The notes under the pieces were generated by a model. It was not told the origin of the DNA and searched no databases. It saw only the letters and a program-made list of their open reading frames with translations. Made by a program: the position numbers and the translations under genes. Positions 7,420 to 16,212 of a DNA stretch of 64,000 bases are shown here, piece after piece. The DNA is from Meloidogyne chitwoodi (taxonomy: Eukaryota; Nematoda; Chromadorea; Rhabditida; Meloidogynidae), in contig JACZZP010000011.1 in assembly GCA_015183035.1 (NCBI GenBank), positions 868,001-932,000 of the forward strand, written 5' to 3'. Positions within the stretch are counted from its first letter, which is position 1; each line of letters opens with the position of its first letter.

Positions 7420-10400
7420 TTACGGAGGTGAAATTCTAGGGTGTCTATTATTGATAAAGCCAAAATAAAGTACATTAAAATCGGAGGGTCGGATAACTCC
7501 TTTACATACAACAGGCTTATACATTTTGCGATAAGATTGGGATGTGACGCAACCATCTTTAATTGATGGTCGCAAAAAATTTGGGTACAAAATATTTATG
7601 GGGTTCAATTCTCCTGTTCTAGCATAATCTAAAACCTGCTCCTTGAATGTATCATAGCGGAGTCCCTGATTCACCATCACGTCGTAGTTCAATGTCATCC
7701 CACGGACTTTGAGGACGTACTCAAATTCCTGCGCAGGGTGCTCCCTCTTCCTTCTAAGTTTAAGACCATATTGTTTTGAACCTCCACAAACATACTCCAA
7801 AATCTCATGGGAGGGGTATTCATCCGTAAACTCCCCTAAATGACATCCTAGCTGCAATGGGTTGCTTCCTTCAGGGTGAGAAAAAATTAGGGAGTCTGTA
7901 TCTGTGTATAGAAGATTGCATCCTGGAGCACGAACCACCTTTTGCATTGCTCGGAGCAAATGAAGTCGTGCAGCAGAGGTTGTCCAGAGAGAGATGACCA
8001 CGTTTGATGATGCGTGCTCCTCAATCCAATCCTTCTTCTTGATGTAGGTGATGAGCATAATACCCGGAGCAAGTTCATCTAAAGCTTTAATATCAATTGA
8101 GTGGTCATCCATATATCTTCGTAATTCTGCAGGGTTGTCAGTGATGACGCATTGAAAAAGCCCATCATTTCTTAAGGAGAATCTTCCCCACAAGTTGTTT
8201 AGCATCAATTTGGCCTGAGTTCTTCTCCCCTTATTTGCTCCCATTTTGCTCCTTTCAATATTAATTCCAAATTTTTCTTTACATTCTTCAATAAATTTCT
8301 CCTCCTTTTCATATTTTCCTTTGATGGAGCTATCAAATCCTGATGAATGGATTTTTGCTGCCATAAATTCACTAATGTAGGGACCAAATAAATTATCATC
8401 TGATTCCTTGAATTCCAAAACTCGGAAGAGTTTTGTTACTGTATATCCTTCCTGAAGAGCAGCATTCAGCTCAATTGAGGTGCAGGTACTCACCCATCCA
8501 CGTTGTTGGTCTGAGTGAGGACAAGAGTAATTTTCATTTACTCCTCCTTCAGGTTGCTCTCTTGCACATTTGGAGCAGAGAGGAAAGAGTAGTCTTTCAT
8601 CATCTTCTCCAATCTTCATTGGGAGCACAGGGATGTCGATGCTCCTTGGAGGAATTATAAACACTTTAAAAATTGCCAATTCATAAGTGTTGTCTAGAGG
8701 CTTAGTCCAATTGACATCTTTGTTCAGGATATGAACTTCAGGATGGCCAACTGGATATTTTACCATCACATTAATAAAAGGATAAAGTGATGTGACGTCA
8801 TAGTAAGATATTTTCTCCCCAACTCCTGGCTTGTAAAAGAGTCGCAGTGGGCCAGTCCGCCCTCCAAAGAAAGAAGAGCGGATATCAATTGGCCCATTGT
8901 CCACAAAATTTTTGAAGCTGCTCCTCATCTCTCTATCTTTATTTAACATCCTTCTTATTTCACACTCCCAGAAGATTTGCACATTTACTCCTTGGCTCTT
9001 GATGAAGTTTAATCGAAGCTCATCTTTTTCTCTCTGCTTTCCCGCAGTTACTCCATTTGGGAGCAATATGTTGTTCTCTGGGTAGCATCTCTCACACCCA
9101 TGCCATGCACAACCATTAACTTCTATGGCAAGTTGCTCCTCTTCTACCCATCCATCTAATTTATAATTGCCCACTTTTTTCTCTCTTCCTTTTGAATAAG
9201 CATTTTGGATGGTAACTCCATGCTCTTCTTCATACCATTTCATAAATTTCAGAGCAAGTTTGCTCTGATTATCAGCGTTGTCATACCCCTTCTCAGGAAC
9301 AAGAGCCAAATGATTTTCCTTCAAGTGATTTGTCCTGAAGTGATTCATACATGCTGATGCAATTGTCATTGACTCTCGGAGCACGTCAATGCCATTGTGT
9401 GCCTTAGTCGAAGCTGCTCTTTCTCCTGCTGCTCTCTGAGTTACCTCCATAAACTCCCTCCTAAATGCAATAAGAGCAGCGAGCAAAATTTCCACATCAT
9501 TGGTGCAGTATGATGCCAGTGCTTCATCCAAGAGAAAAGGTTGCTCCTTGTTCTGAGAGTACCATTGATCAAATTCCTTTCTCTTCTCTGGCATCATCCC
9601 GTCAGCAAAGTAATCGGATGGAGAGGGAAAAATTTCATTCCCATAATTCACTGGTTGATTTGAGAGGTGAGGGAAGAACGGCTTATCCTCGACCTTCAGA
9701 GCAAACGCTGGAACAAGTGATGCCAAAGACATTGGCATCAAATTGAAGCTGTCCCTAAAGATAAGTGTTCTCTTCTTTCCAACGCGCACTTTCATCTCAT
9801 ACATCTTATTTCCTCTTTTTAACATTTCAGGAGTAAATCCTAGAAGAAAAAGCTCCTTAAACACAATAACCATGTCGAACTTTCCTCCATAATGAGAGAA
9901 GGCGATTGTGTCAAATTCCTTTGTTGTTTCAAGTATCCACTTAACAAAGCAAACAAGTGGTTCATCTGAGACATTTTTTTCATCCACTTGAGTCTTGAAG
10001 AACGGGCGCTCAGAAAATGTAATGAGTCGGTTGCTCCCGCAAACTTTACATTCATTTTGCTCCTCATTTTGCTCCTTATTTTGCTCCTCATTTTGCTCCT
10101 CATTTTGCTCCTTATTTTGCTCCTTATTTTGCTCCTTATTTTGCTCCTCATTTTGCTCCTCATTTTGCTCCTTATTTTGCTCCTTATTTATGCAAAGAGG
10201 ACATGTTATTCTTGCAGCGACAAAATTAGTTTGATGTTTTCTTTTATTGTTATTTGTAGTTACATGCTGCATAGTCTCAAGGTCAAAAGCCACAATTCTG
10301 TATGGCTTTTGCTCCTTAGCCTCCAGCGGCTTGACAAAGCATCCCCTCTTAAGGTCATGATATCCACTACAAGTCTTGCAATATCGTTCAGAGCAAACAT

Positions 10401-10632
10401 GTCCATTTCTCCCATTTCTGTTATTTACTTCTATATTCCAAACTATTCCACATAATTCGCATTTTTTAGATTTTTTGCAGAAGTTTGAATTTAAATGATA
10501 AGAAAAACAATCTTCGTTGTTGAATCTTTTGGAGCAATTAATACATTTTTTGAAAAAGTTGTTTCTAGGTTGACATGGATATAATGGTCCAACACGGGAG
10601 CAATTTATGATATTAATGCATAAAATAGACAA
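7420..10632 (-). CDS. Protein-primed family B DNA polymerase, main part
   Basis: The frame gives 1070 residues. It opens with several Cys/His zinc-binding pairs (FKKCINCSKRF, KKCELCGIVW, YCKTCSGYH), then the 3'-5' exonuclease motifs AFDLETM (about residue 115), FSHYGGKFDM (about 246) and YCTNDVEIL (about 374). A restriction-like nuclease insert with IEVNGCAWHGCERCYP (about 506) follows, typical of Maverick polymerases. Polymerase motifs are YDVTSLYPF (about 611), LMLNNLWGRF (about 811) and LLYTDTDSLIF (about 907), all with their key acids. It would replicate the element using a terminal protein as primer. The frame has no good ATG at its 5' end (the first codon is TTG); the normal N-terminus lies in another frame at 10605-11201, so the gene is split by a frameshift. 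The catalytic part itself is uninterrupted. Confidence 0.9.
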   Translation of the reverse strand: MSILCINIINCSRVGPLYPCQPRNNFFKKCINCSKRFNNEDCFSYHLNSNFCKKSKKCELCGIVWNIEVNNRNGRNGHVCSERYCKTCSGYHDLKRGCFVKPLEAKEQKPYRIVAFDLETMQHVTTNNNKRKHQTNFVAARITCPLCINKEQNKEQNEEQNEEQNKEQNKEQNKEQNEEQNEEQNKEQNEEQNECKVCGSNRLITFSERPFFKTQVDEKNVSDEPLVCFVKWILETTKEFDTIAFSHYGGKFDMVIVFKELFLLGFTPEMLKRGNKMYEMKVRVGKKRTLIFRDSFNLMPMSLASLVPAFALKVEDKPFFPHLSNQPVNYGNEIFPSPSDYFADGMMPEKRKEFDQWYSQNKEQPFLLDEALASYCTNDVEILLAALIAFRREFMEVTQRAAGERAASTKAHNGIDVLRESMTIASACMNHFRTNHLKENHLALVPEKGYDNADNQSKLALKFMKWYEEEHGVTIQNAYSKGREKKVGNYKLDGWVEEEQLAIEVNGCAWHGCERCYPENNILLPNGVTAGKQREKDELRLNFIKSQGVNVQIFWECEIRRMLNKDREMRSSFKNFVDNGPIDIRSSFFGGRTGPLRLFYKPGVGEKISYYDVTSLYPFINVMVKYPVGHPEVHILNKDVNWTKPLDNTYELAIFKVFIIPPRSIDIPVLPMKIGEDDERLLFPLCSKCAREQPEGGVNENYSCPHSDQQRGWVSTCTSIELNAALQEGYTVTKLFRVLEFKESDDNLFGPYISEFMAAKIHSSGFDSSIKGKYEKEEKFIEECKEKFGINIERSKMGANKGRRTQAKLMLNNLWGRFSLRNDGLFQCVITDNPAELRRYMDDHSIDIKALDELAPGIMLITYIKKKDWIEEHASSNVVISLWTTSAARLHLLRAMQKVVRAPGCNLLYTDTDSLIFSHPEGSNPLQLGCHLGEFTDEYPSHEILEYVCGGSKQYGLKLRRKREHPAQEFEYVLKVRGMTLNYDVMVNQGLRYDTFKEQVLDYARTGELNPINILYPNFLRPSIKDGCVTSQSYRKMYKPVVCKGVIRPSDFNVLYFGFINNRHPRISPP
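10050..10190. repeat. 12-base minisatellite inside the polymerase gene
   Basis: About eleven copies of TTTTGCTCCTYA encode repeated N-[KE]-E-Q on the polymerase strand. The array sits between two zinc-binding pairs (CPLC and CKVC) of the exonuclease region, so it lengthens a zinc-ribbon loop rather than disrupting the fold. The reading frame is kept because the unit is a multiple of three. Confidence 0.9.
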
Positions 10633-11201
10633 TAACCGTTGTTGTTGTTATTAATCTTTATCAAATTTTTAGTCTTAATTTGATGATGCACGGGAGCAAT
10701 TTTTCGAGGTGCTCCTCCAATAATATTGCTCCCTCTAGGTAATTTTGATTTATCCACAATCAGAACATTAATTGAAAACGGCTTACCCCATAAAGTTAAA
10801 CCTGCCTGTTTTTTGCTCTGAGCCACTTTCTTGAATTGATTTAACATTGAATCAATTGTATTTTCTGTTGTTGGTCTGATGGGAATCCAAATATCTGAAT
10901 CAAGCAACTCAGATGTAAGTGTGCAGCCTAGCTCTTCTGATTCAATTCCTTTATTGTGAGCATTTGTTGTCGCCTCATCAAAACAATATTGGAATATTCC
11001 GGCGAGAAGAGCTTCAGGATCTGTAGGAATATTCTTGATCAGAAATTTTGAATAATATTTAATAAGTTTAAATTTGTCGTTATGTTGAATCGAATCATCT
11101 AATTTTTCGACATAATCTGCAGGAGTTGCTGCTCCTCCTTGACTGATTGATAAAATATTATCAATAGAAAAATCACGGAAGCGTTTTGAAGGAGGCTCCA
11201 T
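10605..11201 (-). CDS. N-terminal piece of the DNA polymerase, separated by a frameshift
   Basis: This 198-residue piece starts at an ATG in the sequence TTAATCATGGAG and resembles the N-terminal region of nematode Maverick polymerases: a polar start, then ILNSNIWIP-like LLDSDIWIPIRP, LTLWGKPFSINVLIVD, LPRG, and a final NGYCLFYALIS, where the C-L-F-x-A-L box is a family landmark. The frame then stops at 10605-10607, while the main polymerase frame is already open from 10632. The normal proteins carry more sequence between the CLFxAL box and the zinc-binding region than is found here, so a small deletion together with the frameshift is likely. The Asn run just before the break (AAC repeats) is a plausible slippage point. 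As it stands the two parts would be made separately, if at all. Confidence 0.75.
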   Translation of the reverse strand: MEPPSKRFRDFSIDNILSISQGGAATPADYVEKLDDSIQHNDKFKLIKYYSKFLIKNIPTDPEALLAGIFQYCFDEATTNAHNKGIESEELGCTLTSELLDSDIWIPIRPTTENTIDSMLNQFKKVAQSKKQAGLTLWGKPFSINVLIVDKSKLPRGSNIIGGAPRKIAPVHHQIKTKNLIKINNNNNGYCLFYALIS

Positions 11202-11258
11202 GATTAAATAAAATAAATTTAAATAATATTTTTAATAAATAAGGAATAAAATTATTTA

Positions 11259-11306
11259 AAAAAATGAACGAATGAGAAATAAATGAAAAAATCCAAGAGT
11301 TTTATA
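11259..11306 (-). promoter_or_regulatory. Candidate promoter of the polymerase gene
   Basis: Read on the minus strand, TATAAAA (11300-11306) is followed by TTTCATTT (11281-11288) and TTCATTTT (11261-11268), about 60-100 bases before the ATG at 11201. The order TATA then TTCATTT is the same as before the plus-strand genes. The distance to the ATG is longer, so confidence is low. Confidence 0.32.
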
Positions 11307-11329
11307 ATTTGTTTACTTCCTCTGAGAAT

Positions 11330-11640
11330 TGTCGCGCGCGAAAGTAATATCTTTTCTTCTATTATTGCGAAATAGGAGCAAAACAAAATATTTGGCATTC
11401 TTCCAAAAAGCGGCATCTTCAAAAAGCTTTATTATTACGAAATAAGAGCAAATTTTTGTTTATTGTCAGACAAAATTTTTCATAAGCTAAATATGCAAAT
11501 AATCCTTATTTTGTTTGTTTGTTTATATTTATTTTGCTATGTTGCGCGGGAAAAATTCTTTTCTTTTATTATTGCGAAATATGAGCAAAACAAAAGATTT
11601 GGCATTCTTCCAAAAAGAGGTTCGTCAAAGATAATTTTAT
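11330..11640. repeat. Imperfect direct repeats in the terminal region of the Maverick
   Basis: Two copies of a roughly 90-base unit occur at about 11,333-11,425 and 11,543-11,630. Shared landmarks are the GCGCG start, TCTTTTCTTxTATTATTGCGAA, ATAxGAGCAAAACAAAA, and ATTTGGCATTCTTCCAAAAAG. A third, partial copy (TTATTACGAAATAAGAGCAAA) lies at about 11,430-11,450. Terminal regions of Mavericks often contain such internal tandem repeats. Confidence 0.75.
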
Positions 11641-11699
11641 TGAAATAAAAAACCTTTGTCTCAATTCACTTATCAAATATATAGCCCTAAAGAGGACTT

Positions 11700-12280
11700 T
11701 TTGGGTTAAAATTAATAATCTTTTTTTTTCTTACTCCTCTTAAGGATGAAAATTAAAGAGAGAGAAAAGCATTTCTTACTCCGAACTACTCCTCTTAAGG
11801 AGAAAGAGAGAGAGCGAGAGCATGCACAAAAAAAAGGCTCTTTGCTCTTCTCTTCCCTCCACGACATTAACTCGGAGCAAAACACTAATTTACTCCCACT
11901 ACATCCTTTCAATGCTAATTATTAAAATAATTAACTTTTACTCCTCCCACCCTCCTCCTACATCCTCCACTACATTAACTAAACTAATTGACTCCCGCGA
12001 CAATGTTTAAGATAGCGCGGCATATTAAAGGGATTAGGAGTATAAAGATTATTGCCACCCACGACACCGAACTAAAAACAAATAGTAATTAAATAAAAAA
12101 AACTCATCAAAACCCTTCGGTTATCAAAGGAAATGCCGGCCAAAATCCTCCTACTCCTTTTGGTTTTGTCGGACCCTTCCCCACAATAAAATGGCGGCAT
12201 CGGCCATAAAGAGGGGATTAGGAGTGACCTGTCAATCAAATTGGTTATTGACACCCACGACATTGAGCGTTAACTAACTA
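11700..12280. repeat. Terminal Maverick region with a second repeat pair; no gene
   Basis: No convincing gene is seen. A purine-rich tract (about 11,740-11,830) and a pyrimidine-rich tract follow each other. Two related units share AGGGGATTAGGAGT, TATTGxCACCCACGACA and lie at about 12,020-12,080 and 12,205-12,270. GC content drops sharply after 12,280, where the element probably ends. The exact terminus and target duplication could not be found without the left end. Confidence 0.5.
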
Positions 12281-12543
12281 CTATTATTTTAAATATTTTA
12301 AGTAATAAAATTATAATAATTAATTAATTGATTTTTTGTTATCAAAATTGGCAATAATTTTATTTTATTAAGAAATAATTTTTAAACATTTATTTATTAA
12401 ATAATATTAAAATATTATCATTTATTTAAAAAATTGTAAGTTATTACTGGCAAAAAATAATTATCATTTTCTTCTGAAACTTTTGGACATTCTTCACCAA
12501 AAAGATAAATTTTTAAAAATTTTCTTCATAATTTAATAATAAA

Positions 12544-15500
12544 ATGATTTTATATTATTCTCTTATATTTTTATTTATTTCAATTCAAATATTTGGTAAA
12601 AAACATTTTATTTCTTCTTATAAAGAAAATGATAATTTTATTAATGTACAAACTTCAATTGGCAAAATTATTGGAAAAGTTGAAAAAATTGAAATTGAAC
12701 AAGGACAATTGATGAATGTTGATACTTTCTTTGGAATTCCTTATGCTATTCCTCCTATTGGGAATTTACGATTTGAGGTTAAAAAAGACATTTATTTTAT
12801 ATTTTGTGTTAGATTTGAAAATAAAAAGATTTAAAAACAAATTAAGACTCATTTAGTGACCAGTCAGTGCTTAATAGAAATGAAACCTTAATTAGAAACA
12901 AAAAAGTAATATCTTCAAAATAACGTTTTTTAGTATTTTATGTGTAATATATACATATACCTATATTTTAAAAAATCTAACGTCAATATATGAATTAATT
13001 AGATGTTTACCCTTATATCAAAACTTTCAATAGATCAACTTCACAAACTAATTAACATTTTAGTTTTTCACTAATACCAACCAAAGTTATCCAGAATGGT
13101 TTCTGGATTAGGTATTATGGTTATAGCTATTCTTGTTGATGAAATATTTGCTTCAACAATTCAATTAGATTATCTATTTATTTTTTTGTAAATTTGATCT
13201 TTAGGGGTGGTTCATATTTATTTAAAAAATTATATTTTATAGAAAACAGTACCAATTGATAAAAATGAAAGTAAAATAATTTATGCCCTTGAACAACCAA
13301 AAGTTTGTGTTCAACACCATCGTTTAGATAATTGGACATGGGATTGGTACCAATATAGTGAAGATTGCCTTTACCTTAATTTATTTGCTCCACACAGAAT
13401 TGAAGTATTTTTAAATTAAAATTAATTAAAAAAAAATAATATTTTTAGGGAGAAAATGAAAGACTTTTACCATTACTTGTTTTAATTTATACAGGTGGAT
13501 TTGAGACACAATCAATGAGAAGATATAAAGTAAAAATAATAATAATAATTTTAAATAATATTTTTTTAGGATTTTGCAGATATTGGAAGAAAATATTTAT
13601 CAAAAGGAATTATTGTAATTGCTATACAATTTAGAATTGGATTTTTAGGCAATTAAATAATTTAAAATAAAATATTTTTTTTAATTTAAGGATTTTCTTC
13701 TATTGGAGATCCTCAAATTGCTGGTAATTTTGGATATTGGGATATTACAGAAGGATTACATTGGATTAAAAGAAATGTAAAAGAATTTGGTGGTGATCCT
13801 GAAAGAATAACTTTGTTTGGTTATTCTGCTGGTTCTACAGCTGTTACTACACTTGGAGTTTCTCCTTATACAAAAGGTCTAAATAAATAATTCTTTTTTT
13901 CTTGAAAACAATTATATTAATAATTAATCTATTTAATTTAAGTCTTTTTTAAACCTCAATTATTTCCATTCTTTTCAATTATTTTATTTAACAGATTTAT
14001 TTCAACAATCTATTCAAATGAGTGGTTCAATATTTACTTCAAGAGCAGCAAATGACCGTGTTATTTCTTTTAGCAATAATTTATTTACTAAATTAGGTTG
14101 TATGTCTAATATTACTAAAAATATTAAAGAATGTCTCAAAACAAAAGATATTGAAGAATTTTTTGATTCAATGGATATAATTGTTAATAATTAATTAATT
14201 AATTTTTTTTTTTTTTTTTACCTAATATATTGGTTAAGCAATTCTAAAAGGAAGATAAAAATAAAAAAAAATAAATATATTTTAGGGTTCAACAATACCA
14301 GATGTTAATTATGATATTTTTGGTCCTATTTTAGATAAAGATTTTTTACCTGAAGATTTTACTGAATTAATTAAAGTTACAAAACCAAAACCAACAATTT
14401 TGGGAATTACAGAATTTGATCCACTTGGATATAGTTTTTTTTAATTAATTAATTAATTAATATTTTATTTTTAAAGTTTTAATGCTTGGTAATAATTCAC
14501 TTAGACATCTTTGCATTCCAAAAGAAGAATTAAATGATTTTGGAATTAATAATTTTAAAAATTATTTAATTCAAAAGATTGTTAAAAAAGAATATTTTGG
14601 CAATTTTAGTGAATTAGTAATTGAACATATTTCTAATTTTTATTTAAATTATGATAAACCAGATAAATTAGATAATTGGTTTTATTTGGAAAGAATTGTT
14701 CATGTTAGTTTATTTTATTCTTTATTTTATTTTAAATTAATTATTAATTTTTATTAAAAACATATTTTATAATCACTTTATTTAACTTTTAATTTGATTT
14801 AATTTTTTTAATTACAATTTCTATTTTTTTATAATTTTTAAATATTATTTGAATTAATCTGAATATTTATTTAAAAATATTATTTTTTTTTAATTTTTAG
14901 TTAATGACTGATATTCAATTTATTGTTCCTTTAGCTACAGAAATTAAAAATAAACAAGGATGGCCTTTATTTATTTATATTAATAAATTTATTAATAAAA
15001 AATTATTTCCTTCAAATATTAAAATTAAAAGTTTTAAATTAAATTAAATAAAAAATAATAATAATATTTTTAAAGAAAATTTTCATGATAATGATCATCG
15101 TTATTTATTTAGAAATCCTTATTCTGATTATCAATATGACGAAAATGATTTAAAGTAAATATTTTTAAATTAATTTTTAATTTATTTAATTTAAAGAATG
15201 GAAGCTTTAATGACAGATTTTTTTTCAAATTTTGTTATTTATGGGTAAAAAATATTTTTAAATATTTTTTTAATTGTTTTTAAATAATTTTTTTTTTTCC
15301 ATTAAAAAAATATTTTTTTAAATAGAAATCCATCAACAAATAAAATTATTTGGCCAAACAACACAATTTTAAAGCCTTTTCTTCATTTAAATATTAATTT
15401 AATAAATAATAAAATTAATGAAGATTTTCCAATAGAAAGAATAAAATTCTGGGAAAGAATGGTTGAAATATATCCAATATATGATTTAATATTAGGGAAA

Positions 15501-15614
15501 AAATTAAATGAAGAAAATTATGAAAGTAATTCTTTTTTTAAATTTTATTTTATTAATAATTTATTTTTAATTTTTCAATTAATTATTGTTATTTATTTAA
15601 TAATATTTTATTAA
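12544..15614 (+). CDS. Carboxylesterase (type B), likely membrane-anchored
   Basis: About twelve exons with AT-rich introns encode a carboxylesterase/cholinesterase-family protein. Exon 1 has a signal peptide (YYSLIFLFISIQIFG) and the family opening FFGIPYAIPPIGNLRFE. Later exons give YSEDCLYLNLFAP, then FGGDPERITLFGYSAGS with the nucleophile Ser of the GxSxG box near 13,825, LGITEFDPLG with the acidic member near 14,405, and FHDNDHRYLF near 15,085 with the likely catalytic His. So the triad appears complete. The oxyanion segment usually read HGGGF is YTGGF here, so the leading His is replaced. The last exon ends with a hydrophobic tail (NNLFLIFQLIIVIYLIIFY) that may anchor the enzyme in the membrane, although a possible splice donor just before it leaves this open. 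Substrate unknown; esters or xenobiotics are typical. Exon limits are approximate. Confidence 0.85.
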
Positions 15615-16212
15615 ATATACTTACTTAGCTAGCTTTTATTTTTGATTTAAAAATTTAAATTATAATTTATTTATTTTTTTAACTAAAAAAGAATAAATAT
15701 TATTATTATTAATTTTTTAAATATATTTTTTAATTTTAATTTCCTTTTTAAAATTTAATGTGTAATAAATTTAATTTATAAATTAAATACATATCTATCA
15801 AATATATATAAATATTTAAAAAAAAGTATATGAGAAAAATTTAAATGTGTAAACTTCATTTAAAAATATTATTTCAATTCAATTTATTAATCATTAAAAT
15901 ATATAAAGCTTATATAGTCATATTTATGTATTTGTTCTTCCCCTATTTCCTATTGAACGTTTAAACATAACTATTATTTATTATTTATTATTTAATAAAT
16001 TATCTTTATTTACAAAAGCCAGAAGATAATTTGAAATAACTTAAATTTTTGATTTATCAAATTTAATAAATTTTATCTAAATTTTATTCTAATTATGATT
16101 GGAAAAATGTTACGACCAGATAATATATAATTTTCTACGTTTCTATTTCTTTATCTTAAAAATATTTTTAAAAAATATATTATTTATAGATAATTACAAA
16201 AATATTTAACTA
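15615..16212. other. AT-rich spacer between esterase and glycosyltransferase genes
   Basis: Almost only A and T with short homopolymer runs. No coding sequence or repeat family was recognised. It must contain the esterase 3' end and the promoter of the next gene. Confidence 0.6.

Larger units (their letters stand above)
1..12280. mobile_element. Maverick/Polinton virus-like DNA transposon, right part
   Basis: The block carries the marker genes of Mavericks/Polintons: retroviral-type integrase, double jelly-roll major capsid protein, penton-like protein, adenain-like protease and protein-primed DNA polymerase B. Genes are intronless and compact, start in an A-run directly before ATG, and the block is visibly richer in GC than the AT-rich host flanks. 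The left end is outside the window because the integrase is cut by the window edge. The right end is placed near 12,280 only because repeats and GC content stop there and a host esterase begins at 12,544; no left terminal repeat is available for comparison. The packaging ATPase normally found in the family is not seen here. The polymerase and one small capsid gene carry frameshifts, so this copy is probably decaying or non-autonomous. Confidence 0.93.

Noticed and set aside
9988..10455. Long plus-strand frames rich in Leu/Ile or Cys/Ser over the polymerase gene
   Set aside because: They are read-through of the 12-base minisatellite on the opposite strand of a clear polymerase gene; no start context or family features.
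11463..12263. Short frames in the terminal region of the Maverick
   Set aside because: They fall in repeated, strand-biased non-coding sequence and lack the A-run start and promoter motifs of the element's real genes.
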